Part shown: positions 1 through 9,437 of the stretch, one piece after another
Numbering within the stretch: position 1 is the first letter of the stretch
How the letters are laid out: each line of letters starts with the position of its first letter
From: Colwellia polaris
GTDB taxonomy: Bacteria; Pseudomonadota; Gammaproteobacteria; Enterobacterales; Alteromonadaceae
Length of the DNA stretch: 64,000 nucleotides
Reading direction: 5' to 3'
Assembly (NCBI RefSeq): GCF_002104515.1
Contig: NZ_NBOE01000004.1
Coordinates: 124,001-188,000 of the forward strand
Position numbers and translations under genes: made by a program
Notes under the pieces: model-generated
The model's input: only the letters and a program-made list of their open reading frames with translations
Databases searched by the model: none
Told to the model about the DNA's origin: nothing

Positions 1-293
1 TTGAAATTTCATTATCGTGCTCAGTAGGTTTTGTACCATTTCCTTTTTGTGGCCATAATCCAGAAGAAGTTTCTTGGTTAGACTGCATTGATATTGCCGA
101 TAAAGCACTTTATACCGCAAAAAATGCCGGCAGAGACACTTGGGTAGGTACAACATTAAAACAGCCATTATCGGCAAAAAGCACTGCAATTGATGTATTA
201 AATTTGCCGTTGAGTATTATTGATTTAGAAAGTAATTTATCGCAATCACAAGTTAATGATACGTGGGAGAAAATACATAAATCTAATGGTTAA
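1..293 (+). CDS. Diguanylate cyclase (GGDEF) C-terminus, partial
   Basis: This is the 3' end of a gene whose start lies outside the window; the reading frame runs from base 3 to the TAA at 291-293. The translation contains SVGF, then WLDCIDIADKALYTAKNAGR, the typical end of a GGDEF domain (final helix ADKALYxAKxxGR). About 45 residues without a recognised domain follow. GGDEF domains make the second messenger cyclic di-GMP from two GTP. The active-site GG[D/E]EF loop is not in the window, so activity cannot be judged. The gene converges on the cytochrome b561 gene with only 18 bp between the stops. Confidence 0.8.
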   Translation, partial: EISLSCSVGFVPFPFCGHNPEEVSWLDCIDIADKALYTAKNAGRDTWVGTTLKQPLSAKSTAIDVLNLPLSIIDLESNLSQSQVNDTWEKIHKSNG

Positions 294-311
294 TTGTTCG
301 GCAATAATAAG

Positions 312-1097
312 TTAATCAGCGTTATTTTTGCTTTCAATTTTGCTTGCATTCTCTGTTGCTATTTTTGCTTCATTCTGCGACTTAGACTTAGTTTTCACTA
401 TAGGGAGATATTTATAGCCACTGAACATGGCAGAAACTAGTGCGCTTTTTTCTCGTCTTTCAGCAATAATAACCCCTAAAATATGCAAAGGAATAAGCAA
501 TAAAAAACAGTAAAAAGCATATACATGCGCAGTAATAAAAGGTTTTCTTACATCTCGCATGGCTTGAAAAGATTCGGCATCTACATTCTCTTTCGAGTAA
601 GGCTTTATTGCGGCTAAATTATCTTTATCAATGGCAATGCTTTCAGCGAAATAATGCCCAAAAGGTGGGTAGTAAATATCTGTACCGGCAATAACAAGAC
701 CTGAAATCATTTGTATTGTCATCACTGAAAGTAGTGCGAATACCATTAATTTACCGGCTGGGTTATGTCCTTTGTAAGTGAGATTTTTACCGTGCTTGAA
801 CGTAGCAAGTTCAGTTTTGAAGCCGCGATTGAAGGGCAGGGTTTTATGCCAGCGCTCGTAGCTTTTTCCAATGAACCCAATAACTAAACGAAAGATTAAA
901 TTACATCCAAAAACGTAACCTACAATTACATGCACTGTTTTTAACAACACTTTTCCATCGCCAGTGATACCAAAATTTTTGCTAAAAAAAATCATGGTAC
1001 CTAACGCAATGAGTAAACTAATAGCAACGACATTAATCCAGTGAAAAAGTCTAATATTTCTACTCCAAACGAACACTTGCTCTCTTGCTACACTCAT
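312..1097 (-). CDS. Cytochrome b561-family membrane protein
   Basis: A predicted di-haem b-type cytochrome of the inner membrane (261 residues) that would pass electrons between a periplasmic partner and the quinone pool. Four hydrophobic segments are visible. The early WSRNIRLFHWINV segment and the later TVHVIVGYVFGCNLIFR and ITAHVYAFYCFLLLIPLHILG segments supply the haem-ligating histidines expected of this family. The frame extends 18 bases further to a TTG, but a GGAG ribosome site sits six bases before the ATG at 1097, so that start is chosen. A long loop of about 50 residues lies between the third and fourth segments. The C-terminal tail is rich in Lys, Ser and Asn. The physiological partner is unknown. 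Confidence 0.75.
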   Translation of the reverse strand: MSVAREQVFVWSRNIRLFHWINVVAISLLIALGTMIFFSKNFGITGDGKVLLKTVHVIVGYVFGCNLIFRLVIGFIGKSYERWHKTLPFNRGFKTELATFKHGKNLTYKGHNPAGKLMVFALLSVMTIQMISGLVIAGTDIYYPPFGHYFAESIAIDKDNLAAIKPYSKENVDAESFQAMRDVRKPFITAHVYAFYCFLLLIPLHILGVIIAERREKSALVSAMFSGYKYLPIVKTKSKSQNEAKIATENASKIESKNNAD

Positions 1098-1357
1098 TTT
1101 AACTCCAGTATTCAATAGACATATTGTGGTTATATTATAGCGCTGCTAAACGTTAAATTGTAATTTAGCAGGGCGGCAAAGTGACTAATATTTGTGTTAA
1201 CTTGTTCTATGTCAGTAAAACTGTGGTATTTTTAAAAATAGAAAATGTGAAAGTTAATGCGTGCTTTATGTTCGCGTATCTACAATAGATATTCACATTC
1301 CAATATATATCGAATTATCTTACACTCTAACTATCTGACATTACTTAAAATTTTACT

Positions 1358-2590
1358 ATGGCTGCTGATCGCTTTATTCCTTATAGAAAACAAGATATTG
1401 TTGAAATGTGTGTGCGTGAGCTTAAGCTTGATGACTCATTATCATTTCGACAATTTTGTGACCTGCTGTCGAACTCATTGCATGTTGAATATCATAAAAC
1501 CTTAGAGTCGTTAAAAAACGATTACGCACCCTTTGATCCTAATGCCGATACTAAACAGCTAGAACCTTATACCACAGAGCAAAAAGCGCAATGTCAGGCG
1601 AACTTTGCCAATAATTTTGCCGATGTTCTTAACGCGGCTAATTTTGAAAAAATTACCGAACAAGACCTACAAGATGCGTTAACAGAAGAGTCACTATTTA
1701 AGGTGAGGCTGGAAGTTGAATTTGACGACTTTGAACAAGTGGTTTTCTACCGTCGAGGCGAGTCACAAGTAACTGAAACCATAACTTCATTATTTGGCTT
1801 ACGAAAACAAACGCTTAACTTTACTAACTACGATCGCGTAGCAATATTTATTACCTTTAAAGACCAAGCGCATTTCGATACGAAGAAAAAAACCTTAATG
1901 GGTTTTGAGCCAGGTTCAACCATAGTTAAGCTTTTTCAAAATGTGCCTAAAGCGGATTTAGAAATGTTATTTCCAAACAGCGAGGTGCGTATGCGACCCA
2001 TTGATAAAGCTTTTATTGGTGCTTCAGCCGTGGTTGGTGGCGCTGTGGTGTTAGTCACTAAACTTGGCGCGTCAATTTTATTACTTGCTGCATTACTGGG
2101 ATTTTGGATAGGCTGGCGCGAAGAAGCGGTAGAAATGACACAACAGCACTTTATTTCTTTTGCGCTTGGGCTAGGGGTTTTTGCTGGTTTTATATTTAAA
2201 GAGTGGAGTAAATTTAAGAACAGAAAAATTAAATTTATGAAGGCGCTTTCAGACAACCTTTATTTTAAAAATCTAGATAATAACGCCGGTGTTTTTCACA
2301 CCTTAATTGATGCAGCAGAAGAAGAAGACTTTAAAGAAGCAATACTCGCTTATAGTTTTTTATTGAAAAGCCAAACTGGCCTAACGTCTCAAGCTTTAGA
2401 TGAGGCGATAGAGTTATGGTTTAAAGATAAGTATCAATGTGAGCTAGATTTTGAAATTCCTGATGCATTGAATAAACTCGAGCGTATGCAATTGGTGGTA
2501 TTAAAAAATGGTGTTTATCATGGTGTTGATTTAGTTCAGGCGAAAAAAACGTTAGATCATCATTGGGATAATATTTTTAACTACGCGTAA
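1358..2590 (+). CDS. TMEM143/DUF3754-family membrane protein
   Basis: A 410-residue protein resembling the DUF3754 (TMEM143-like) family, whose function is unknown. The N-terminal half is soluble. It is followed by the family-typical block YRRGESQVTETITSLFG, then NVPKADLEMLFP and MRPIDKAFIG. Two adjacent transmembrane helices follow at about residues 221-250 and 264-282. The C-terminal third (about 290-410) is again soluble and looks helical. The start ATG has only a weak ribosome site. The gene stands alone between cytochrome b561 (divergent) and a LysR gene (convergent). Family membership is judged from memory of the motif order, and no biochemical role can be assigned. Confidence 0.65.
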   Translation: MAADRFIPYRKQDIVEMCVRELKLDDSLSFRQFCDLLSNSLHVEYHKTLESLKNDYAPFDPNADTKQLEPYTTEQKAQCQANFANNFADVLNAANFEKITEQDLQDALTEESLFKVRLEVEFDDFEQVVFYRRGESQVTETITSLFGLRKQTLNFTNYDRVAIFITFKDQAHFDTKKKTLMGFEPGSTIVKLFQNVPKADLEMLFPNSEVRMRPIDKAFIGASAVVGGAVVLVTKLGASILLLAALLGFWIGWREEAVEMTQQHFISFALGLGVFAGFIFKEWSKFKNRKIKFMKALSDNLYFKNLDNNAGVFHTLIDAAEEEDFKEAILAYSFLLKSQTGLTSQALDEAIELWFKDKYQCELDFEIPDALNKLERMQLVVLKNGVYHGVDLVQAKKTLDHHWDNIFNYA

Positions 2591-2669
2591 CGCATGCCTT
2601 GAGTTAGCGAATAATGAGGCAGCTAAACGCTTTTTATCAATGAATTTATAGTGGTTTAGTTTTTGTAGA

Positions 2670-3590
2670 TTATATTTTTATAGATGAGGTTTGAGTCGCT
2701 GAGTATTGCGCTAACATTAATGCACGTAGCCGAGATAAACCTTTACCTTTATTAACCGTTTTCCAGGCAAGAAATAAGTCAGTGTTTTGATGAACTTGCT
2801 CTGTTGTTAATGCCACTAATTCACCACTTATTAAATATGGTAGAACACGATCTTTTGGTAAAAACCCTACGCCAATACCCGCAACAATAGCTTCAATTTT
2901 ATGCGCTACGCTAGCCACGTAAAAATGTCGGCTTTGGTCAATAATGTTTAATGACATAGGCACGGTATTTTTTGATGAGTCGTGTACGATGACAGTACGA
3001 TAGTCAGCAATATCATTGTAGGTTATAGCCCGCGTAATATGGCTTAATTCATGTCCTTTAGCGGCAACTAAAACATTACTATGCTCGCTTATTTTTATCG
3101 CGCTAATACCTGCTTGAGTCGGCACAGGGCTTGGAGCTCCAATAAGCAGGTCGACTTTGTTTTCAACTAATGCTTCCCAAGAACCATTCATTACATGTTC
3201 GCATAGATCAATTTCTACATTCGGGTGCTCTTGAAGAAATAGTTGCAGGCATTGCATTATGGGCTCTATTGCCATAATGGAGTCAAAAGCGACTTTAATG
3301 CTGGGTTCCCAACCATGTGCAAGTGTTTGTGTTTGTTCGGTAATTTTACTCACTGCTTCGAGAACTTTTCTACCCTCTAATAGTAAATGTTGGCCAGCGG
3401 GTGTTAGTACTGAGCGCCTTCCTTGTCGAACGAATAAGGTTACTGAGAGTTGCTCTTCAAGTTTTTGAACTATGTAAGATAACGCTGAAGGTACTTTGTT
3501 TAATTGCTCGGCTGCTGCAGCAAAACTGCCCCTGTTATCAATCGCGTCGAGCACCAGCAAGGCTTCTAACGTTAACAGTGGTCCCTTCAT
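2670..3590 (-). CDS. LysR-family transcriptional regulator
   Basis: A 306-residue LysR-type regulator. It has an N-terminal winged helix-turn-helix (ALLVLDAIDNRGSFAAAAEQ, then a recognition helix around KVPSALSYIVQKLEEQL) and a periplasmic-binding-protein-like effector domain from about residue 90. The gene is transcribed divergently from the DoxX and pirin genes, with 124 bp between the starts. LysR regulators commonly control the divergent neighbour, so this one probably regulates doxX-pirin. The LysR/DoxX/pirin trio is a recurrent gammaproteobacterial arrangement, known from general experience and not shown here. The inducer is unknown. Confidence 0.85.
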   Translation of the reverse strand: MKGPLLTLEALLVLDAIDNRGSFAAAAEQLNKVPSALSYIVQKLEEQLSVTLFVRQGRRSVLTPAGQHLLLEGRKVLEAVSKITEQTQTLAHGWEPSIKVAFDSIMAIEPIMQCLQLFLQEHPNVEIDLCEHVMNGSWEALVENKVDLLIGAPSPVPTQAGISAIKISEHSNVLVAAKGHELSHITRAITYNDIADYRTVIVHDSSKNTVPMSLNIIDQSRHFYVASVAHKIEAIVAGIGVGFLPKDRVLPYLISGELVALTTEQVHQNTDLFLAWKTVNKGKGLSRLRALMLAQYSATQTSSIKI

Positions 3591-3714
3591 ATTTATAACC
3601 TTAAATAATTGTTCAAAATTTTTGAATGAATTAGACGAATTTTAGGGGTTATTCAATCTTATTACAACACATAGAATAGCCGCAACTTAAACAAATAAAG
3701 AGATTTATAAAGCC

Positions 3715-4161
3715 ATGAACAGTTCAATTATTAAGAAAGTATTACAAACAAACCTCAGTACTTCTACCCTACCTTTACGCCTCATTGCAGGGGTTATTTT
3801 TTCGGCACATGGTGCACAGAAGTTATTTGCATGGTTTGGGGGTTACGGTCTCGAAGGCACTGGGCAATGGATGGACTCAATAGGGCTAGGACCAGGCTAC
3901 TTAATGGCATTATTGGTTGGCAGCACGGAATTTTTTGGCGGTATACTTTTGATCTTAGGATTATTGACTCGACCTACGAGTGCGGTTTTGGCGATAACTA
4001 TGGTGGTTGCTATTGTTAAAGTGCACTTAGCAAATGGTTTATTTATGTCGAACAATGGCTATGAGTTTGCTTTGGCTTTATTAGCGATGACCTTAGCATT
4101 AGCCATTTCAGGCGCTGGCAAGTACTCAGCAGATCAGCTTATTAGTAATCGACTTAAATAG
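3715..4161 (+). CDS. DoxX-family membrane protein
   Basis: A 148-residue inner-membrane protein with four hydrophobic helices. Early family hallmarks are visible: LRLIAGVIFSAHGAQKLFAWFGGYG, quoted here only as the core GVIFSAHGAQKLF, and LVGSTEFFGGILLILGLLTR. DoxX proteins are linked to thiol or quinone redox stress, but this subfamily (sometimes called DoxX/YphA) lacks a firm activity. A purine-rich stretch (AAAGAG) lies upstream of the ATG. The pirin gene follows 74 bp downstream on the same strand and is probably co-transcribed. Both are likely under the divergent LysR regulator. Confidence 0.85.
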   Translation: MNSSIIKKVLQTNLSTSTLPLRLIAGVIFSAHGAQKLFAWFGGYGLEGTGQWMDSIGLGPGYLMALLVGSTEFFGGILLILGLLTRPTSAVLAITMVVAIVKVHLANGLFMSNNGYEFALALLAMTLALAISGAGKYSADQLISNRLK

Positions 4162-4235
4162 CTCGGTTTTCGGTATTTAATGAAGAGTCCGTTGCTTAAT
4201 TATCAACGGGCTATTGCCGTATAAAGGTGTAGAAA

Positions 4236-4943
4236 ATGATTAAACATTATCCATTTCAACAGTTAGGTAAAGCTAAGTATGCTTGGTTAGATACGCATCA
4301 TCATTTTAGTTTTGCACAATATTATAATCCCAGAAGAATGGGGTTTGGTCGTTTACGTGTAATTAATGATGACCGGATCGCAGCTTATAGTGGTTTTCCT
4401 GAACATCCGCACAAAAACATGGAAATTATTACCTTTGTACGTTCTGGGGCTATTTCTCATGAAGACAGTCGAGGAAACAAGGGCGTTACGGGGGCGGGTG
4501 AAGTACAAGTAATGAGTGCAGGTAAAGGCATTTGGCACTCAGAGTTTAATCAGGGCTCTCAAGCGGCAAGTATGTTTCAGATTTGGATCGAACCTAACAG
4601 TCATAATGTTGCGCCACGCTGGGACAGTATGGCATTTCCAAAAAAAGCAACGAATAGCCATTTACCTTTAGTTGTTTCGGGCTATGTGGAAGATCGCCAA
4701 CAAGCATTATTTATTCAACAAGATGCACGTATATTTGCTGGAAAATTAGTAAAAGGCAGCGAGATAATTCATCAGATAACGCATCAAGCTTATGTTATTG
4801 CATCGCAAGGGCAATTTACTTTAGGCAATGGGCAGCAAATAGTTGAAATGGCAAAAGGTGATGGCGCAGAGGTAACTCAGCAAAAATTTGTTACTATTAA
4901 AGTTCAGCAAGACTGTGAAATTATTATTATTGATGTAGCTTAA
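4236..4943 (+). CDS. Pirin-family protein (bicupin)
   Basis: A 235-residue pirin/YhhW-type bicupin. The N-terminal cupin carries the metal-binding pattern: HPHKNMEIITFV gives two His and a Glu, and IWHSEFN later gives the final His. The highly conserved pirin segment around GEVQVMSAGKGIWHSE is intact. Some bacterial pirins have quercetin 2,3-dioxygenase activity in vitro, while others act as redox sensors, so the substrate here is open. The length matches the YhhW subgroup. The gene follows doxX closely on the same strand and is probably in the same transcript. Confidence 0.88.
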   Translation: MIKHYPFQQLGKAKYAWLDTHHHFSFAQYYNPRRMGFGRLRVINDDRIAAYSGFPEHPHKNMEIITFVRSGAISHEDSRGNKGVTGAGEVQVMSAGKGIWHSEFNQGSQAASMFQIWIEPNSHNVAPRWDSMAFPKKATNSHLPLVVSGYVEDRQQALFIQQDARIFAGKLVKGSEIIHQITHQAYVIASQGQFTLGNGQQIVEMAKGDGAEVTQQKFVTIKVQQDCEIIIIDVA

Positions 4944-5211
4944 TTTTTAAGTTCAGCTACACCTTTAAAGAGTAAAATGGCGTTGCTGTGTAAATAATGA
5001 TTTTTAGCTTAAGCAAATGTTGTCTTTGATACTTAACGAGGCAATACACTTTTAAAATATAACAGGCATAGATCGAAATAGGGCATGCCATATTTTAGAT
5101 GAATTTAACGTAAGCTATACTAATACATTAATTTAACGTACTAAAAAACACATCATCAATATGATAGTATTTGTGGGTGTAACCTAACGTTCATTAACAT
5201 GGAATTATTTT

Positions 5212-6258
5212 TTGACTTTACTTTTTATTTATTTAGCCGTTGCTATTGGCGTGTCATTTCTGTGCTCAGTGCTAGAAGCCGTATTATTATCAATAACGCC
5301 TAGCTTTGTTGAGCAATTGCAAACTAAGAAACCCAAACACGGTGCAGTTTTAGCAAAAGTAAAAACCCGGTTAGAAGAATCTCTTGCCAGTATTTTAATT
5401 CTTAACACCTTTGCTCATACCATGGGCGCGGCTGGTGTTGGTGCTCAGGCTATTGGTATATTTGGTGAGAAATGGGAAACCTTAATTGCCGTAATGCTGA
5501 CCTTGGTTATTTTATATTTTTCAGAAATTATTCCTAAAACCTTAGGTGCCACTTTCTGGCGTAACTTAGCGGTACCTTCTGCCTATGTCATTACATGGTT
5601 AATCAGAATTGTTTACCCCTTGGTTTGGTTATCGACTCGCCTTACACGTTCGTTTAAAAAAGGTAAAGAAAACGAAATTACGCGCGAAGAAATTATTGCA
5701 TTAGCGTCATTAGGTTATAAAGACGGTAGTTTGTTTTCTCAAGAAAATGAATACTTATCAAATATGCTAAATTTGCGAGAGTTGCGCACAGGCGATGTAT
5801 TTACGCCTAGAACCGTTGTGCACATGTTGCATCAAGATATTACTGTTACCGATGCGCTTAACCACGAGCAAACAAAGCAGTTTACTCGCATACCTGTATA
5901 CGGCAACACTATTGATGACATTACTGGCAAAGTCATTAAAGGTGATTTGTTTGAAGCTGAACGTAACGGTTTAGGCGGAGAAGCTATTAGTAAGTTTGTT
6001 TTACCGCTAAGCGCAGTATCAGAGAAACTACCCGTTCAGCAATTATTAGATTTGTTTATTAAAAATCGTATGCATATCTATGCTGTGGAAGATGAATATG
6101 GCCAAACTTCAGGCATTGTTACCTTAGAAGATGCCATTGAAACTTTACTAGGGCGAGAAATTGTTGACGAAAGCGATGCCGTGACTGACATGCAAGCACT
6201 GGCGCGCGATAAATATCGTGAAAGATTAAGAGAACTAAAACAAAATAATAATGAATAA
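5212..6258 (+). CDS. CNNM/CorC-family transporter (DUF21 + CBS pair)
   Basis: A 348-residue membrane protein of the CNNM (haemolysin C/CorC-like) family. An N-terminal DUF21 domain of about four helices includes ILYFSEIIPKTLGA, the family signature. It is followed by a cytoplasmic CBS pair (RTGDVFTPRTVVHML near residue 200 and MHIYAVEDEYGQTSGIVTLED near residue 290). Family members are implicated in Mg2+/Na+ handling. The usual C-terminal CorC domain is absent, so the protein is of the short type. The only in-frame start is TTG at 5212 with a weak upstream GGA. An inverted repeat (AATACCCG at 6292 with CGGGTATT at 6353) lies just downstream but is too widely spaced to call a terminator. Confidence 0.85.
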   Translation: MTLLFIYLAVAIGVSFLCSVLEAVLLSITPSFVEQLQTKKPKHGAVLAKVKTRLEESLASILILNTFAHTMGAAGVGAQAIGIFGEKWETLIAVMLTLVILYFSEIIPKTLGATFWRNLAVPSAYVITWLIRIVYPLVWLSTRLTRSFKKGKENEITREEIIALASLGYKDGSLFSQENEYLSNMLNLRELRTGDVFTPRTVVHMLHQDITVTDALNHEQTKQFTRIPVYGNTIDDITGKVIKGDLFEAERNGLGGEAISKFVLPLSAVSEKLPVQQLLDLFIKNRMHIYAVEDEYGQTSGIVTLEDAIETLLGREIVDESDAVTDMQALARDKYRERLRELKQNNNE

Positions 6259-6438
6259 TCGGCTCCATTGTTCGATTAAAATATTAGTTTGAATACCCGT
6301 GCTAAAAATACCGAATTAGCGAGTTAATAACTTGGTATAAGTTAGACTTTATCGGGTATTTAAATTAAGAGTCGTTCACAAGTGAACCAAACTCATAACG
6401 ATTACGTATAGCTCTTTATAATTTAAGGAGTAGTAAAA

Positions 6439-6969
6439 ATGCGTTTTAAAATTTCTATATTGGTTTTACTTTTTTTATTAACTGGCTGTACTACTCAGTA
6501 TGCTAATAAAGACATTACCGGTCAAACTTTCCCTGCTGTGGTTGGTACCACATTAGCGCAAAAGCCAGTGTCTATTCCTGGTGACTTTAATGATGAATTA
6601 ACTTTGTTATTAATTGGTTATGTACAAAACTCTCAATTTGATATTGACCGCTGGTTAATTGCGTTAGATGTGACAAATACCAAGGTTAAGGTTTATGAAG
6701 TGCCAACGATTCAAGGCTTATTCCCTGAAATGTTTAGTACAGTTATCGATAATGGCATGCGAGCAGGAATACCAAAACCATTATGGCAAGGTGTGGTAAC
6801 GATTTATGAAGACGGTGAAAAAATTCAAGCTTTTACAGGTAATGAAAATGCCGCAAATACGCGCGTAGTATTATTAAATAATAAAGGTGAAATATTATAC
6901 TTTTACGATCAAGGTTTCGCTGTAGATGCCTTGAACGAATTAAGACTAGCGCTAGTGACTCAACAGTAA
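6439..6969 (+). CDS. Lipoprotein with possible thioredoxin-like fold
   Basis: A 176-residue lipoprotein. It has a short charged N-terminus, a hydrophobic stretch and the lipobox LLTGC, so Cys17 should be lipidated. The remainder shows features resembling the ATP10/YtfJ-type thioredoxin-like proteins: a strand-rich LTLLLIGYVQNSQFDIDRWL near residue 55, then YEVPTIQGLFPEM near 100. There is no CxxC, so redox activity is not expected. A good ribosome site (AAGGAG) precedes the ATG. It stands alone and ends at a strong terminator. The fold assignment is tentative. Confidence 0.7.
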   Translation: MRFKISILVLLFLLTGCTTQYANKDITGQTFPAVVGTTLAQKPVSIPGDFNDELTLLLIGYVQNSQFDIDRWLIALDVTNTKVKVYEVPTIQGLFPEMFSTVIDNGMRAGIPKPLWQGVVTIYEDGEKIQAFTGNENAANTRVVLLNNKGEILYFYDQGFAVDALNELRLALVTQQ

Positions 6970-6992
6970 ACCAACAAATAAGTGATAAGATA

Positions 6993-7040
6993 AAACCGCT
7001 ACATGACGTTTATATAAAACATCATGTAGCGGTTTTTTTA
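6993..7040 (+). terminator. Rho-independent terminator, probably bidirectional
   Basis: The arms ACCGCTACATGA and TCATGTAGCGGT form a near-perfect 12-bp stem, followed by seven T on the plus strand. A shorter A run on the other side could serve the convergent LptA-like gene. It lies between two convergent stops. Confidence 0.9.
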
Positions 7041-7087
7041 ATTCGATTATCGCATTAAAGAATAAAGTTAACGTAAAGCACTTATTA

Positions 7088-7429
7088 CTATTTATAGGTA
7101 AAGGTAACTTTATCCATTTGTGCGATTAAGCCTTGTTGAGAAGGGGTAAAGGTTACTCGTTCAGTTTTGGCAATAGCATTACTGAGAATAATCTCCACAT
7201 CTCCTTCCATTACGGTTTGACCATCTTTAAAAGATGCATGGCTAGATTTAGTCGATAGGTTTCCGTTGTTAAAGGCAATTCTGACATCGCCTGTATATGT
7301 ACGAAGTTTACTGTCGGCTGATATTATTTGTGATTTAGCGGTTATTTCCATTTCATTAGCTGTTGAAATATTTGAAAAAGCACCGGATAAAATAAAGGTT
7401 GATAGCACTAGTTTTTTAAATAATTTCAT
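7088..7429 (-). CDS. LptA/OstA-like periplasmic protein
   Basis: A 113-residue exported protein. The signal peptide is KLFKKLVLSTFILSGAFS with likely cleavage near residue 25. The rest is a single small OstA/LptA-like beta-jellyroll domain (TYTGDVRIAF, then SHASFKDGQTVMEGDVEIIL). LptA carries lipopolysaccharide across the periplasm. This protein is short and not next to other lpt genes, so it is more likely a paralogue than the canonical LptA. An AGGGGA ribosome site seven bases upstream selects the ATG at 7429 over an in-frame ATG 24 bases earlier. Confidence 0.75.
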   Translation of the reverse strand: MKLFKKLVLSTFILSGAFSNISTANEMEITAKSQIISADSKLRTYTGDVRIAFNNGNLSTKSSHASFKDGQTVMEGDVEIILSNAIAKTERVTFTPSQQGLIAQMDKVTFTYK

Positions 7430-7669
7430 CTTGATTCCCCTACCTAGATTCATTAAATACTGCTAAAGCTCAATAACACCATACTAAATTTTCGATGCAT
7501 TGGTATAGTTAATTTGCAACATTCATAATAACTTCACAATAGCTATTTTAGTGATTGGCTTGTAATGCTTATTTTAAAAGCGCTATAGATATTTTGACGT
7601 GCTAAATTGTTTTTTTTACCTCAGAAAAATTTTAAAAATCGAACGCTGAATTAACGAAAGTATATGTGC

Positions 7670-9319
7670 TTAGCTCGATTGCGCAGTAAAGCCAATTCTA
7701 AATCCGCCCCAGTGCTTGCCATTAACATAAATTGGCGCAGAAACGTCATGCATTACTTCACCTGTGTCACGCTTGTATGTTTGTAGCAAAAATTTATTTG
7801 TGTGTGAGCCACAGCGGCTACCTGTACTGTCGTCAAATATGCGTTTTGTGCGATTATTCATAGTGTCGGTGGTAATATCACCGGTTAACGGCTTTGAGAA
7901 GCATTGATTGTGGGTTGGGAAATATCCGTTTATATCTACGGCTCCAGCGTAAACTATATCGGTGTTGTTTTGTAAAATAGACTCTTGAATGGCAGGTAAG
8001 TATTTGTCGGTAAAATCATCAAAACTACTATGGTATTTCTGCGGAGTAGTGTTGGCAATTTTTTGATAAGTAAAGTTAAAAAGATCTTGTTGATTGATGA
8101 TATTCGCCTGTATTTTCTCAGCAAACATTTCGCCTACTTGCTGTGCTGCGGTTTGTGCTATTTGACAAGTTTTTTCGATATTAGAGCCAGTTTTAAACTC
8201 TGAAAGCTCAATAAATATTGACTCTGTACTTTGGCAAAGCTCAGCTGCTTTATCTGAAACAATATGAGTTTCTTGGCTTTTTTCGACTAAAAAATTATGC
8301 AAGTTTGTAATGGCTAAAGAAATTTCATTACTGGTAGTATTGTGCTCCTGAAGTGCGTCGCTTATATGATTACTCGCATCAGTCGACTCTTTCATTTGTT
8401 GGTTCACATCGCTCAATGAAGTGGCTAAAGGGCCCATGCTATTGACTATACGATGACTTTGCTCAACTACATGCGCCATTACATGGGTTGTTTGAGAGGT
8501 TTCTTCATTAATTTGGTTTAACATAGAGCCAATTTTTTCTGTTGCTTCAGCAGTTTTTGAGGCTAACGCTCTGACTTCATCAGCAACAACGGCAAAGCCA
8601 CGGCCTTGTTCTCCAGCTCTTGCTGCTTCTATCGCGGCATTTAAAGCAAGTAAATTAGTTTGCCCTGAAATAGCATCTATTACATTTGTGATATTTTGAA
8701 TTTCAGCGGCATTTTGAGACAGTGATTTAATTTTTTCGGCGGCATTATTCACGTCAGCATTTAATTGGTTTATAACTTCTACATTGTCATTCAGTTGCTC
8801 AGAGCTTGCCGAAGCTTCGGTCATAGCTTGGCTTGATTGCTTTGATGCGATGATCGAATTTTCGTTCATTACTTTAATGCTTATCGACATTTGATGTGCA
8901 GAACTTGCAAGGCGTTCAACATCTTTACTCGATAATTCAATAGCATTACTGAGTTGATCAAGAAAATAGCTGACCTCGGCAGAGTTAATGGCAAGTTTAC
9001 TGGCTTTGTTATCGATATTTTTACCCGCCAGGCGTGTTTTATTGGCTTGCTGACTAAGGACACTCTGTAATGTGTCGTTAGCTGAAAGATCTAATTGTAA
9101 ACTTGATATGAGGGTGTTTTGTTGCGCTTGGAGTGTCTTTTTTACACAAAAATTTATACTGAACAGGAGAATAAAAAAACTCACTATTGATATAGCCGCT
9201 ATTAACAAACTTATGTTTTCGATAACCTCAGTTAATACGAACATGAGTAACGCAATTATAAAGGCGTTTATAAGTGCTAATGACGTGGCTAGGTGTCGAG
9301 CTGTAAACATATTATTCAC
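7670..9319 (-). CDS. Methyl-accepting chemotaxis protein with C-terminal sensor domain
   Basis: A 549-residue chemoreceptor. Two adjacent N-terminal transmembrane helices (about residues 10-60) have almost no periplasmic loop between them. The signalling hairpin tip is intact ([20 protein letters not shown], then [12 protein letters not shown]). After the coiled coil, residues about 385-549 form a Cache/PAS-like module with [23 protein letters not shown] and HWGGFRIGF, a pattern I know from C-terminal sensor regions of other chemoreceptors. Sensing is therefore probably cytoplasmic. Ligand unknown. It is a single gene with no che neighbours. Confidence 0.88.
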   Translation of the reverse strand: MNNMFTARHLATSLALINAFIIALLMFVLTEVIENISLLIAAISIVSFFILLFSINFCVKKTLQAQQNTLISSLQLDLSANDTLQSVLSQQANKTRLAGKNIDNKASKLAINSAEVSYFLDQLSNAIELSSKDVERLASSAHQMSISIKVMNENSIIASKQSSQAMTEASASSEQLNDNVEVINQLNADVNNAAEKIKSLSQNAAEIQNITNVIDAISGQTNLLALNAAIEAARAGEQGRGFAVVADEVRALASKTAEATEKIGSMLNQINEETSQTTHVMAHVVEQSHRIVNSMGPLATSLSDVNQQMKESTDASNHISDALQEHNTTSNEISLAITNLHNFLVEKSQETHIVSDKAAELCQSTESIFIELSEFKTGSNIEKTCQIAQTAAQQVGEMFAEKIQANIINQQDLFNFTYQKIANTTPQKYHSSFDDFTDKYLPAIQESILQNNTDIVYAGAVDINGYFPTHNQCFSKPLTGDITTDTMNNRTKRIFDDSTGSRCGSHTNKFLLQTYKRDTGEVMHDVSAPIYVNGKHWGGFRIGFTAQSS

Positions 9320-9437
9320 CGCATATTTTTTTGATATATACCTTATTATAGTCTTAAGATAAAAATTGCCATTAGTACAAGCAATTATACTTTAGTCTGG
9401 AAAAAATTTATGCGTGAAAAGGAATAATTGGGGCTAG

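Noticed and set aside
1257-1505. Open frame overlapping the start of the DUF3754 gene
   Set aside because: It overlaps a well-supported gene in another frame, has no recognisable content and no ribosome site.
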